Of a DNA stretch of 64,000 bases, positions 7,050 through 15,815 are shown one piece after another. The notes beneath the pieces were generated by a model that was not told the DNA's origin, searched no databases, and worked only from the letters and a program-made list of their open reading frames with translations. A program made the position numbers and the translations under genes. Source of the stretch: Clostridium sp. (GTDB lineage: Bacteria > Bacillota > Clostridia > TANB77 > CAG-508); contig JAHAKD010000002.1 of the NCBI GenBank assembly GCA_018371855.1, positions 1-64,000 on the forward strand. The letters run 5' to 3'. Numbering within the stretch: the first letter of the stretch is position 1; each line of letters begins with the position of its first letter.

Positions 7050-7526
7050 ATGAATAAAAAAATATTAATAATAGGAATAGTTTTAGTTGTAATTATAGTT
7101 TTAGGAATAAATTTTGTCTTTACAAGCAAAGATGAAAATGTTCAAATAGATATGCAGAAAATGTCTGAGGAATTAATTACCTCACAAATTTTTGAAGACG
7201 ATTTAAGTCAAGTAGATAAAGATACAATAATAAAGAAATATAATTTTAATAGTGAAAAAATAAAAGATGTTACGTCATATGTAGGAACAGGAGCTACAGC
7301 AGAAGAAATTTTGATATTAGAAATGTTAGATAAAAATGATATAGAAGAAACAGAAAAAATAATTAAAACAAAAATAGAAGAGAGAAAAGAAGATTTTCAA
7401 AATTATTTACCTGAGGAAGTTTTTAAATTAGAAAATTATAATTTAGAGAATAAGGGAAATTATATAATTTTGTGTATTTCTAATGATTATAATAAAGCAA
7501 AAGATATAATTGATAAAAACAGTTAA
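7050..7526 (+). CDS. DUF4358 membrane-anchored protein
   Basis: A 158-residue protein with an N-terminal membrane segment (about residues 4-24) and a small extracytoplasmic domain. The pattern of GATAEEILILEMLDKNDIEE, then a helix and QNYLPEEVFKLENY, then NYIILCISND, is that of DUF4358, a family repeatedly found beside MBOAT O-acyltransferases in Clostridia. Biochemical role unknown. It lies 24 bases after the SGNH gene and 14 before the sigma factor. Confidence 0.75.
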   Translation: MNKKILIIGIVLVVIIVLGINFVFTSKDENVQIDMQKMSEELITSQIFEDDLSQVDKDTIIKKYNFNSEKIKDVTSYVGTGATAEEILILEMLDKNDIEETEKIIKTKIEERKEDFQNYLPEEVFKLENYNLENKGNYIILCISNDYNKAKDIIDKNS

Positions 7527-7540
7527 AGGGAGTAAAAAAA

Positions 7541-8020
7541 GTGCAAGATGTAAAAGAGATATTAATAGAGTATATAAAAGATAATCAAGAAAAATTATAT
7601 AGAATTGCTTTTAGTTATTCTAAAAACGAAGAAGCTGCCCTAGATATTGTACAAGAGGCAATAACAAAGGCTTTAAAAAATATTAATAAATTAAGTGAAG
7701 AGAGCTATATAAAAACATGGTTTTATCGTATTTTAATTAATGAATCTTTACAATATATAAGAAAGAATAAAAGAATACTTACTTATGAATTAGAAGCAAT
7801 AGAAAATAAAGTAGATTGTAATGTTGACTTTGCAGAAGGATTAGATGTTTATAAATATGTTCAAGATTTGAATGAAAAGCTAAAAACAGTTATAATATTA
7901 AGATTTTTCGAAGATATGAAAATAAGTGAGATAGCCAAAATAACTAAAACAAATGAAAGTACAGTTAAGTCTAGGCTATATAAAGGATTAAAAGAATTAA
8001 AGAGATTAATAGAGGAGTAA
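7541..8020 (+). CDS. ECF RNA polymerase sigma factor, SigV-like
   Basis: A 159-residue protein from GTG with AAGGGAG upstream. Region 2 is seen at about residues 10-75 (YRIAFSYSKNEEAALDIVQE, then TWFYRILINESLQYIRK) and region 4 at about 105-155 (VIILRFFEDMKISEIAKITK and STVKSRLYKGLKELK, the -35 recognition helix). The next gene is an RsiV-like anti-sigma factor, the pairing seen for Bacillus SigV, which responds to lysozyme. Here the pair lies inside an O-acetylation operon, so the target is probably that operon itself. No clear ECF -35/-10 was found upstream of 6183 by eye. Confidence 0.88.
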   Translation: MQDVKEILIEYIKDNQEKLYRIAFSYSKNEEAALDIVQEAITKALKNINKLSEESYIKTWFYRILINESLQYIRKNKRILTYELEAIENKVDCNVDFAEGLDVYKYVQDLNEKLKTVIILRFFEDMKISEIAKITKTNESTVKSRLYKGLKELKRLIEE

Positions 8021-8040
8021 AAGAAAGGAAGGTGATAACT

Positions 8041-8901
8041 TTGGATAGATTGAAAAAAGCAAAAGCTGTTTATAATTCAATAGAAATACCAGAACAATTA
8101 AATGCGATAGTAACAAAAACAATTGCAAATACAAAAGAAGAAAAAAGTCATAAAGCTAGATATGGTAAGTATATTTTATCAACAGTAGGTGGTGTATTCT
8201 TAACTTTTGTGTTAATGCTTAACATAAGCCCAAGTTTTGCAACTACGTTTTCGGATATACCAATTATAGGTAATGTTGCTAAAGTTTTTACAATAAGAGA
8301 ATATACAAAAAAAGATGACGAAAAATTAATTGATGCTAAAATTCCTGCTTTAGAAAATACAGGGAATACAGATTTAGAAAAAAGAGTAAATTATGAAATT
8401 ATGTTGAAAATGAATGAAGTTCAGGAAGAAGCGGAAGAAAGGGCAGCCCAATATAAAAATGCTGTTATAGAAACAGGAGGAAAAGAGGAAGATTATCAGC
8501 CTATAACTATACAAATAGATTATAAAGTAGGTTATTCAAGTGATAAAGTAGTTTCGTTTGTTATATTAAAATCAGAAACATTAGCTAGTGCTTATACAGA
8601 GAGATTCTTTTATAATATAGATATAGAAAGTGGAAAAGAATTAAATTTAAGAGATGTACTCGGTAATGATTACAAGCAAATAGTAGATGAAACAATATAT
8701 AAAGAGATAGAAGAAAGAAGTAAGAATCCAAATAATTCATATTTTACAAAGGATGAAGGTGGATTTTCGGGAATCGAAAATGAATATCAAAATTTTTATA
8801 TAAATTCTGAGGGAAAAGTTGTCATTGTGTTTGAAAAATATGAAATAGCACCAGGCTATATGGGAACACAAGAATTTGTAATAGATAAACAAATATTTTA
8901 A
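8041..8901 (+). CDS. RsiV-like anti-sigma factor (DUF3298/DUF4163)
   Basis: A 286-residue protein. A TTG start at 8041 is preferred: AAGGAAGGTGAT lies 5-8 bases ahead of it, whereas the alternative GTG at 8032 sits inside that ribosome site. A cytoplasmic N-terminus of about 45 residues precedes a single membrane segment (YILSTVGGVFLTFVLMLNIS), then a large outer domain. The C-terminal part, FYNIDIESGKELNLRDVLG to VVIVFEKYEIAPGYMG, is the DUF3298 domain that in Bacillus RsiV binds lysozyme and triggers proteolysis, freeing SigV. Ligand here is inferred, not shown. Confidence 0.8.
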   Translation: MDRLKKAKAVYNSIEIPEQLNAIVTKTIANTKEEKSHKARYGKYILSTVGGVFLTFVLMLNISPSFATTFSDIPIIGNVAKVFTIREYTKKDDEKLIDAKIPALENTGNTDLEKRVNYEIMLKMNEVQEEAEERAAQYKNAVIETGGKEEDYQPITIQIDYKVGYSSDKVVSFVILKSETLASAYTERFFYNIDIESGKELNLRDVLGNDYKQIVDETIYKEIEERSKNPNNSYFTKDEGGFSGIENEYQNFYINSEGKVVIVFEKYEIAPGYMGTQEFVIDKQIF

Positions 8902-8905
8902 ATTC

Positions 8906-8945
8906 TAACTCTTACTATATTATAAAATAGTAAGAGTTATTTTTA
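8906..8945 (+). terminator. Intra-operon attenuator between anti-sigma and MBOAT genes
   Basis: TAACTCTTACTAT pairs with ATAGTAAGAGTTA (13 bp, 8-base loop) and is followed by TTTTTA, which runs straight into the AGGAGG of the next gene. It should reduce read-through into the MBOAT/DHHW pair or adjust their ratio to the sigma genes. Confidence 0.75.
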
Positions 8946-8956
8946 GGAGGACAAAA

Positions 8957-10357
8957 GTGGTATTTAGCAGTATTGTATTCTTGTACATTTTTTTACCTAT
9001 TATGCTTATTATATACTTTATAGTACCAAACAAATTTAAGAATGCGGTAATGATTGCTGCAAGTTTAATATTTTTTGCTTGGGGCGAAATTCGTTATATA
9101 TTTATTATGCTGTTATTGGCTGTAATGGATTATATATGTGGTAAGAAAATTAACCAATATTGGGAAAATAAAAAGAAAAAAAGATTATTTTTATTTATTG
9201 ATGTAAGTGTGAATTTACTAATTTTATTCTTTTTTAAATATGCAGATTTTATAATAGGAAATATCAATAATATTACACATTTAGATATACCGCTACTACA
9301 TATTCCATTACCAATTGGTGTATCTTTTAATACATTCCAAAGTTTATCATATATTATTGATGTATATAGAGGGACAGTAAAATATGAAAAAAGTTTTTAT
9401 AATTATTTAGCATATACCACACTATTTCCACAAATTATTGCAGGACCTATTGTTAGATATGAAAATGTTGACGAGGAATTAGAGAACAAAAAGATTAGCA
9501 TAGATAATTTTACTGTTGGTATAAAAAGATTTATCATTGGGCTAGGCAAAAAGGTTTTAATTGCAAATAATATAGGAGCATTATGGAATTTAATTGAAAC
9601 AGGTACCTATGGAAATTTAACTTTTGTATTAGCATGGTTTGGAATAATAGCATTTGCTCTTCAAATTTATTTTGATTTTAGTGGTTATTCAGATATGGCA
9701 ATAGGACTTGCCAAGATTTTTGGAATGGATTTTAATGAAAACTTTAATTTACCATATATATCAAAAAGTATAACAGAATTTTGGAGAAGATGGCATATTA
9801 CTCTTTCTTCTTGGTTTAGAGATTACATATATATTCCATTAGGTGGAAATAGAAAAGGTCTCGTAAAACAAATAAGAAATATTTTAATAGTATGGTTTTT
9901 AACAGGAGCATGGCATGGTGCTTCATGGAATTTTATTTTATGGGGCTTATATTTTGGAGTAATTCTAATATTGGAAAAAATATTTATTTTAAAAATGTTA
10001 GATAAAGCAGGTAAAATTTTTAGCCACATATACGCAATAGTGCTTATTTTAATTGGTTGGGTAATCTTTGCTTTTGAAGATTTAAGTAAAATAGGAATGT
10101 ATTTACAAGCGATGTTTAATGTTAATAACTTTATAAATAACGAAACTTTATATTATTTAAGAAATTATGGTGGAATAGCAATTATTGGAATAATATGTTC
10201 AACTGCATTAGTAAAGAAACTAATAGATAAGCTTAATAAATCTGCTAATAAGAGTTGTAAAGTGGTAGAAATAATTGTGTATATGATGATTTTAATACTA
10301 TGTACAGCAAATTTAGTAAGTGATTCATTTAATCCTTTTTTATATTTTAGATTTTAA
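8957..10357 (+). CDS. MBOAT-family O-acyltransferase (AlgI/PatA-like)
   Basis: A 466-residue polytopic membrane protein starting at GTG behind AGGAGG (8945-8950). The catalytic His is H320 in FLTGAWHGASWNF; the second conserved block EFWRRWHITLSSWFRDYIYI lies about 45 residues earlier. These motifs are those of AlgI, DltB and PatA, which move acyl groups across the membrane for transfer to outer polysaccharides. The DHHW protein 22 bases downstream is the usual partner, and the SGNH and DUF4358 genes upstream complete the set. Polymer acetylated is unknown; peptidoglycan or a wall polysaccharide is likely. Confidence 0.93.
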   Translation: MVFSSIVFLYIFLPIMLIIYFIVPNKFKNAVMIAASLIFFAWGEIRYIFIMLLLAVMDYICGKKINQYWENKKKKRLFLFIDVSVNLLILFFFKYADFIIGNINNITHLDIPLLHIPLPIGVSFNTFQSLSYIIDVYRGTVKYEKSFYNYLAYTTLFPQIIAGPIVRYENVDEELENKKISIDNFTVGIKRFIIGLGKKVLIANNIGALWNLIETGTYGNLTFVLAWFGIIAFALQIYFDFSGYSDMAIGLAKIFGMDFNENFNLPYISKSITEFWRRWHITLSSWFRDYIYIPLGGNRKGLVKQIRNILIVWFLTGAWHGASWNFILWGLYFGVILILEKIFILKMLDKAGKIFSHIYAIVLILIGWVIFAFEDLSKIGMYLQAMFNVNNFINNETLYYLRNYGGIAIIGIICSTALVKKLIDKLNKSANKSCKVVEIIVYMMILILCTANLVSDSFNPFLYFRF

Positions 10358-10379
10358 AATGAAGAGGTGAAAGATTAAG

Positions 10380-11468
10380 ATGAGTAAACAAAATAAATAT
10401 TTTTTTGCTATTTTTATTACTTTTTGGATAGTTCTTACAGTTTTAAATTTTATAGTACCAAATAGAAGTTTTTCCGAAAATGAAAATAGAATGTTAGCAA
10501 AATTACCTAAATTGGAAATTGAAGAATTACTAAATGGAAAATATGTAGAAAAACTAGATAATTACATAAATGATCAATTTGTTTTTAGAGATACTTGGCT
10601 AAGGATAAAGTCGATGGAAGAAATGTTATTAGGTAAAACAGAAAATAATGGTGTGTATATTGGAAAAGATGGTTATTTATTCGAGAAAATTAAGTATACC
10701 AAAGAGAGCGAAGAAAAAGTAAAAGCATTAGTAGAAAAAATAAATAACTTTAGAAAAACTACAGATATTTCTACATATTTTATGCTTGTACCTAATTCAA
10801 TATATATAAATCAAGATAAATTACCTAAGTTTGCAGAAACTTTTGATCAAAAAGAAACAATAAAAAACGCATATAGCATGACAAGGGATATACATGTAAT
10901 AAATACAGTAGATACGCTTATGCAAAATAAAGATAAATATATTTTTTTTAAAACAGATCATCATATTACAAGTGATGGAGCATATCTACTTTATTTAGAA
11001 TTTTGCAAGGAAGCTAATATTACACCAGTGACAGATTATTCTAAGGAAGAAGTAACAACTAGTTTTTTAGGAAGCTTTGATTCAAAAGCGCAAGTAGCCA
11101 ATCAAAAAGAAGATACAATAGTGGTATATAAGAATTCTAATAATACAGAAGGAATAACAGCTACTTATGATAAAGAGACAACAAATAGCATATTTAATGA
11201 GGATTTTTTGAATAAAAAAGATAAATATTCATATTTTTTAAATGGGAATAATGCAAAGGTTGTAGTAAAAACTAAACAAACTAATGGAAAAAAATTATTA
11301 GTTGTTAAGGATTCATATTCACATATAATGGCACAATTTTTATGTCAAAATTTTGAAGAAATACATTTTATAGATCCTAGATATTATACAGATTCTATAG
11401 AAGAATATTCCAAAGAGAATAATATAACTGATGTAATGTTTTTATACAATGTTGCAAATATTATTTAA
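10380..11468 (+). CDS. DHHW-family (AlgJ/AlgX-like) O-acetylation protein
   Basis: A 362-residue protein with an N-terminal membrane anchor (about residues 7-27) and an outer SGNH-like domain. NRSFSENENRMLAKLP just after the anchor is the typical start of DHHW proteins, FKTDHHITSDGAYLLY carries the DHH signature, and VVKDSYSHIM near residue 305 carries the Ser of the catalytic block. Such proteins receive acetyl groups from the MBOAT partner and pass them to the polysaccharide. GAGGTG precedes the ATG. It ends the operon that starts at 6183. Confidence 0.88.
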   Translation: MSKQNKYFFAIFITFWIVLTVLNFIVPNRSFSENENRMLAKLPKLEIEELLNGKYVEKLDNYINDQFVFRDTWLRIKSMEEMLLGKTENNGVYIGKDGYLFEKIKYTKESEEKVKALVEKINNFRKTTDISTYFMLVPNSIYINQDKLPKFAETFDQKETIKNAYSMTRDIHVINTVDTLMQNKDKYIFFKTDHHITSDGAYLLYLEFCKEANITPVTDYSKEEVTTSFLGSFDSKAQVANQKEDTIVVYKNSNNTEGITATYDKETTNSIFNEDFLNKKDKYSYFLNGNNAKVVVKTKQTNGKKLLVVKDSYSHIMAQFLCQNFEEIHFIDPRYYTDSIEEYSKENNITDVMFLYNVANII

Positions 11469-11574
11469 AAAGAATTTATACAGTGAATGATTATGTAATA
11501 AAGGTATATAAAAATTTTTATGGAAAACAAAATAAGAATATGATAATATAAGAAAAAAACTTTTAGGAGAACTT

Positions 11575-12036
11575 ATGTTAAAAATATATAATGTTAAAGA
11601 TAAACCAGAATATATAGAAGAAGTTGCAATATTAACACAAAAAGAATGGGGAAAAACATGTAGTACTCAAGCAGAATTTAACCAGAAAATATTCAGAAAA
11701 ATAGAAAAAATAAAGAACAACTTAGATAATAAAGATTATTGTAAATTAATTTTACTTGATAATGATGAATTGATAGGTTTTATATCTATATTTGAACATG
11801 ATTGTGACGAAAGACAAAATTTATCACCATGGTATGCAACTATGTTTGTAAAAAAAGAATATAGAGGAAATGAGTATTCAAAGATTTTAAATGATGCAAT
11901 TTTAAAAGAGGCAAAATCAAGAGGATTTAAAAGACTTTATTTAAAAACTACATTAGATAATTATTATGAAAAGTTTGGAGCAAAATATTTAGAAACTTTA
12001 GCTAATAATGAGAAAATATATTATTTTGAAATATAG
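11575..12036 (+). CDS. GNAT-family N-acetyltransferase
   Basis: A 153-residue protein with TAGGAG upstream of the ATG. The acetyl-CoA binding block reads MFVKKEYRGNEYSKILNDAI near residues 93-112 (VxxxyRGxGxg form, with E in place of the second Gly), followed by LYLKTTLDNYYEKFGAKYL, the usual C-terminal strand and Y-x-x-x-GF/A element. Substrate cannot be predicted. About 105 AT-rich bases separate it from the acetylation operon, so it is probably independent. Confidence 0.8.
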   Translation: MLKIYNVKDKPEYIEEVAILTQKEWGKTCSTQAEFNQKIFRKIEKIKNNLDNKDYCKLILLDNDELIGFISIFEHDCDERQNLSPWYATMFVKKEYRGNEYSKILNDAILKEAKSRGFKRLYLKTTLDNYYEKFGAKYLETLANNEKIYYFEI

Positions 12037-12041
12037 AGACT

Positions 12042-12073
12042 AAAGGCTGTAAGATGTAGATCTTACAGCCTTT
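12042..12073. terminator. Convergent hairpin after the GNAT gene
   Basis: AAAGGCTGTAAGA pairs with TCTTACAGCCTTT (13 bp, 6-base loop). The T runs are short on both strands; it serves the GNAT gene on plus and the remnant on minus. Confidence 0.7.
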
Positions 12074-12082
12074 AAAAGAGAA

Positions 12083-12277
12083 TTAATATTCATATTCGTA
12101 CCACTTTTTTCGTGGAGTATGCATAGCGGAATTGCTATATGCTTCTTTAGCCAAAGAATTAATGGTGTTATTGTATAAACACTGCGTAAAGATTCTATCA
12201 AATTCCTTTGGGTTAAATTCTGGTATATCAATGGTACTAAGCATTTCATCAAATAATGGACCAAAAACATAATTTAC
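12083..12277 (-). pseudogene. C-terminal remnant of an unrecognised protein
   Basis: The minus strand reads VNYVFGPLFDE then MLSTIDIPEFNPKEFDRIFT and QCLYNNTINSLAKEAYSNSA, ending MHTPRKKWYEYEY and TAA at 12083. The composition looks like real protein, but there is no ribosome site before the internal ATG (12244) and the open frame upstream becomes low-complexity and stops. It looks like the 3' end of a gene whose start was replaced by the sdaA promoter region. Family not recognised; a 53-residue small gene from 12244 is the alternative. Confidence 0.4.
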
Positions 12278-12354
12278 AAAACAAGAGGAAAAATAAATAT
12301 AGATAGCCTAATAACATAAAGTATGTTATACTTACGATGCAAAGGAGAGAAAGT

Positions 12355-13587
12355 ATGAAATCAATAAAAGAATTATATAAAATAGGAAATGGTCCATCTA
12401 GTTCACATACTATGGGACCAAAAAAAGCAGCATTATTATTAAAAGAAAAATATCCAACTGCAGACTTATATAAAATCATATTATATGGTTCATTAGCGTT
12501 TACAGGGAAGGGACATCTAACTGATAAAATAATCTTAGAAGCTTTAAAACCAAGTAATGTAGAAATAATTTTTAATAAAGAAATAAAAGAACTAAAACAT
12601 CCAAATACAATGGATTTAATAGCATTAAAAAATGAAGAAGAATTAGGCAAATTTAGAGCCTATTCAATAGGTGGAGGAAGTATACAAATAGAAGGTGAGG
12701 ACTTCCAGGAAGAACAAGATATATATGATTTTACAACATATACTGATATAAAAAATAACTGTAAAGAAAAGAATATTTCATTATTGGAGTATATATATTC
12801 ACAAGAAGATAAATATTTAATTGAATATTTAAAAATAGTTTGGCAGACTATGAAAAAAACATTAGAAGAGGGATTAGAGCAAGAAGGTTTAATTCCAGGA
12901 AGATTAAAAATACCAAAAAAAGCAAAAACGCTATATAGTAAAGAATTAGACAATGAAAATGCTGAACTAAAAAGGACTAGATTGTTAACAGCATATGCAT
13001 ATGCTACAAGTGAGCAAAATGCATCAGGCGGAATGATTGTAACAGCACCAACATGTGGTGCATCCGGGGTTTTACCAGCAGTATTATATTATTTATATAA
13101 ACAAGAAAATGTTAATGAAGCTAGAATTTTAGAATGTTTAGCCATTGCGGGATTAATTGGAAATTTAGTAAAGACAAATGCTTCAATTAGTGGTGCAGAA
13201 TGTGGATGTCAAGCTGAAATTGGAACTGCTTGTTCCATGGCGGCAGTGGCATATGCATATATAAAAGGTCATTCAATAGATGTTTTTGAATGTGCAGCAG
13301 AAATAGCAATGGAGCATCATTTAGGGTTAACTTGTGATCCTATTTATGGATATGTACAAATACCTTGTATAGAAAGAAATGCAGTAGCAGCGATAAGAGC
13401 AATAGATTCAGCTAATATGGCATCACTTTTATATAAAGACAGCAAAATTTCATTTGACTTAGTTGTAGAGACTATGTATGAAACTGGAAAAGACTTAGGA
13501 AGTCATTATAGGGAAACAAGCAAAGGTGGTTTGGCTAAAAAGTATTGTAGAAATAAATTCTATAATGACAATATGGAAGAGGAGTAA
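12355..13587 (+). CDS. sdaA: L-serine ammonia-lyase, iron-sulfur dependent, single chain
   Basis: A 410-residue enzyme converting L-serine to pyruvate and ammonia. The start at 12355 follows AAAGGAGAG; an in-frame ATG at 12337 lies before it. The beta-type N-terminal domain begins IGNGPSSSHTMGP and the alpha-type domain holds the substrate and cluster motifs: APTCGASGVLP, SGAECGCQAEIG and GLTCDPIYGYVQIPC, with cysteines for a [4Fe-4S] cluster. Both domains are fused as in E. coli SdaA but shorter. GTTATACT upstream sits within AGTATGTTATACT, a small palindrome that could be an operator over the -10. The next gene starts 3 bases after its stop. Confidence 0.93.
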   Translation: MKSIKELYKIGNGPSSSHTMGPKKAALLLKEKYPTADLYKIILYGSLAFTGKGHLTDKIILEALKPSNVEIIFNKEIKELKHPNTMDLIALKNEEELGKFRAYSIGGGSIQIEGEDFQEEQDIYDFTTYTDIKNNCKEKNISLLEYIYSQEDKYLIEYLKIVWQTMKKTLEEGLEQEGLIPGRLKIPKKAKTLYSKELDNENAELKRTRLLTAYAYATSEQNASGGMIVTAPTCGASGVLPAVLYYLYKQENVNEARILECLAIAGLIGNLVKTNASISGAECGCQAEIGTACSMAAVAYAYIKGHSIDVFECAAEIAMEHHLGLTCDPIYGYVQIPCIERNAVAAIRAIDSANMASLLYKDSKISFDLVVETMYETGKDLGSHYRETSKGGLAKKYCRNKFYNDNMEEE

Positions 13588-13590
13588 AAT

Positions 13591-14418
13591 ATGGAAGTAA
13601 TTGAAGAATTTATAAAAGGAAAGTATGAAAAACAAGAGCTATGTGAAGATGCAATAGTAGTTTCTGAAAACTTTATTGCAGTAATAGATGGAGTTACATC
13701 ACAGGAAAACTATTGCAGCGGAAAAGCTTTGGGAAAAATTATTTCTGATATCTTAAAAAATATTATACCAACGATACCAGAAAAAAATAGTTGTGAAGAA
13801 GCAATAAATTATTTAAATGAAAAGATATTAGAGGAATATAAAAAAGAAGGAATATATGATTTAATAAAAGATGATCCAAGAAAACAACCTGCTGCTTCGG
13901 TAGTGATATATTCTAAATTTTATAATCAGATTTGGATGATAGGTGATTGCAAAGCATTATATGGTAATAACATAATTGATAATGAACTTGAAGTAGATAT
14001 TATGTATGCAAAACTTAGAAAAATACTAATAGAATATCTTTTAGAGACTGGATATACAGAAGATGAGCTATTAGAAGATGATATAACTAGAAAATTTATA
14101 GATGAAACAACCAAAAGGCAACCTCTTATTAGAAATAAGAGATTTTATGGTAAATATGATTATGTATCTATTGATGGATTTAGCAAATTAGATAAAGAGC
14201 TTATCGAAATAGTAGATGTACCAAAAGATGTTACTGAAATTACTTTTTGTACAGATGGATATAGAAAAATATTTGCTACTTTAAAAGAATGTGAAGAATA
14301 TAATGAACATGTAAAAAAAGAAGATCCATTATGTTATAAAGAATATTGGCATGAAAGAGGTTTTGCAAAAAATCAAGAAAGCTATGATGATAGAGCTTAT
14401 ATACGATTTAAAATATAA
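13591..14418 (+). CDS. PP2C-like (PPM) phosphatase-fold protein
   Basis: A 275-residue protein. Motifs of PPM phosphatases are visible: EDAIVVSENFIAVIDGVTS (Asp at residue 20 and DG at 33-34), ASVVIYSKFYNQIWMIGDC (GD block), TFCTDGYRKIF and the final YDDRAYI (DD/DN block). The Asp set suggests a metal-dependent phosphatase, though between the GD and TDG blocks there is an unusual long insertion. It overlaps the sdaA ribosome region (GAGGAG lies in the sdaA tail; gap 3 bases), so the two are cotranscribed. Target unknown. Confidence 0.7.
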   Translation: MEVIEEFIKGKYEKQELCEDAIVVSENFIAVIDGVTSQENYCSGKALGKIISDILKNIIPTIPEKNSCEEAINYLNEKILEEYKKEGIYDLIKDDPRKQPAASVVIYSKFYNQIWMIGDCKALYGNNIIDNELEVDIMYAKLRKILIEYLLETGYTEDELLEDDITRKFIDETTKRQPLIRNKRFYGKYDYVSIDGFSKLDKELIEIVDVPKDVTEITFCTDGYRKIFATLKECEEYNEHVKKEDPLCYKEYWHERGFAKNQESYDDRAYIRFKI

Positions 14419-14514
14419 TTTATAGTTATACCTGAATGAGTATTATGTATTTTACATAATGCAATAAAAGTAATATAATCTTATTTATAAATTACTTATA
14501 AAGGAGAAGAAAAA

Positions 14515-15042
14515 ATGAAGCTTTATGTAACAAGACATGGACAAACGGATTGGAATGTGCAAGGAAAAACACAGGGAAGAACAGATATTGAATTGAATGA
14601 GGTTGGAGTAGAACAAGCAAAACAGACAAAAAAAGAACTAAAGAATATAAATATAGATTTAATAATCTGTTCACCATTAAAGAGAGCAAGAAAAACCGCA
14701 GAAATAATAAATGAAGGAAGAAATATTCCAATTATATTTGACAATCAGATAATTGAAAGAAATTTTGGAGAATTTGAAGGCGAAAAAATAAAGTTTGATG
14801 AATTTTGGGATTATAATGTAACCCAAAAATACCAAAAAGCAGAAACTATCCAAGAAATTATCAGTAGAATTTCAAATTTTTTGGATAAAATAAAGGAAGA
14901 ATATAAAGATAAAAATATTTTGCTTGTAACACATGGTGGTGTAAGTATTGCAATAAATTGCTATTTTAAAGGAATTCCAGCAGATGGGAAACTTATTAAT
15001 TATTGCTTACATAATTGTGAAGTACAAGAATTTGAAAACTAG
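14515..15042 (+). CDS. Histidine phosphatase family protein (phosphoglycerate mutase-like)
   Basis: A 175-residue enzyme with GGAGAAG upstream. The catalytic YVTRHGQTDWN is complete at residues 4-14, followed by QGRTDIELNEVG, SPLKRARKTAEII (second Arg), RNFGEFEG (acid) and VTHGGVSI (second His). Short members like this act on small phosphoesters (for example adenosylcobalamin precursor or broad-specificity phosphatases). A small hairpin (ATTATGTA/TACATAAT near 14440-14459) lies between it and the previous gene. Confidence 0.88.
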   Translation: MKLYVTRHGQTDWNVQGKTQGRTDIELNEVGVEQAKQTKKELKNINIDLIICSPLKRARKTAEIINEGRNIPIIFDNQIIERNFGEFEGEKIKFDEFWDYNVTQKYQKAETIQEIISRISNFLDKIKEEYKDKNILLVTHGGVSIAINCYFKGIPADGKLINYCLHNCEVQEFEN

Positions 15043-15061
15043 GTTGCAATTGTGGTATAAT
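15032..15061 (+). promoter_or_regulatory. Promoter of orphan gene 15102
   Basis: TTGAAA (15032-15037), 18 bases, TATAAT (15056-15061) with an extended TG before the -10. The -35 lies inside the 3' end of the upstream gene. Confidence 0.6.
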
Positions 15062-15101
15062 ATTTTTGTTAACATAAGCCAATAGGCAGGAGGTATAAAA
15101 A

Positions 15102-15605
15102 ATGTACACAGTGAAAACTTTTAGAAAACGGTGGACGGACAGAAGAGTGCTTAAAAAAGTGGACAGAACTTTTAGAATGTGGTATGGAATTACTACGAAT
15201 ATCATTTCTGCAGAGTATTTGCCTAAAGATATTACGGATGAAATGTTTATAGTATTGTCAGAAGATATTAAGAACTTTTTAAAAGAAAAAATGAAATATC
15301 TTCCGGCAGAAAGCGAAGAAAATGCAAAGATGGCAGCAATTCTGTTTGAAGAATATGACGAGAATCTTGTACTAGGTTTTCAGATTTTTGTTAAACAGGG
15401 AAAAAATGAGTGGTTTACAAGAGTCGGTAATAAACAGAGACTAATAAAGGTTGAGACTTTACAAGTTACCGAACAAGTGGAATACCATTCAATTTCCACG
15501 GAATGGATAGAACAGCTAAACAAGACTATTACAGGTCCTCAAAGGGGAAGGTTAACAATGAAACAAGTTAATCCACGAAAGACTAAAATTATATATTTTT
15601 CTTAA
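15102..15605 (+). CDS. Orphan protein of unknown function, higher GC than its surroundings
   Basis: A 167-residue protein behind AGGAGG (15088-15095 area). No family is recognised. It has a basic N-terminus rich in Arg (FRKRWTDRRVLKKVDRTFR), an acidic middle and a basic C-terminus (RGRLTMKQVNPRKTK); no signal peptide or membrane segment. Codons such as CGG, GAC and GTC are used far more than in the neighbours, which suggests transfer. It carries its own promoter and a GC-rich terminator, like the genes at 26136 and 43015. Confidence 0.65.
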   Translation: MYTVKTFRKRWTDRRVLKKVDRTFRMWYGITTNIISAEYLPKDITDEMFIVLSEDIKNFLKEKMKYLPAESEENAKMAAILFEEYDENLVLGFQIFVKQGKNEWFTRVGNKQRLIKVETLQVTEQVEYHSISTEWIEQLNKTITGPQRGRLTMKQVNPRKTKIIYFS

Positions 15606-15610
15606 GCGAA

Positions 15611-15648
15611 AGTGGCAGGAAAGTTATACTAGACTTCCTGCCATTTTC
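15611..15648 (+). terminator. Terminator of the orphan gene
   Basis: TGGCAGGAAAGT pairs with ACTTCCTGCCA (one bulged A), followed by TTTTC. The stem is more GC-rich than other terminators here and probably came with the gene. Confidence 0.75.
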
Positions 15649-15815
15649 ACTGGCTTGATTTAATTATATTTCACCAAACGAAATCAAAGATTTCGATAGT
15701 GAATTAATTTGTTTTGATTATTTATAACTAAATAAATGAAATTTAAAATTTGATGATGAAATTAATTTTGACAAATTTAAATATTAAATATATATTTATC
15801 AAAAAGGAGAAAATT

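Noticed and set aside
12249..12650. Minus-strand 133-codon ORF over the start of the serine dehydratase gene
   Set aside because: It is a shadow of the conserved sdaA frame, with Phe/Ile/Leu-rich low-complexity translation and no start signal.
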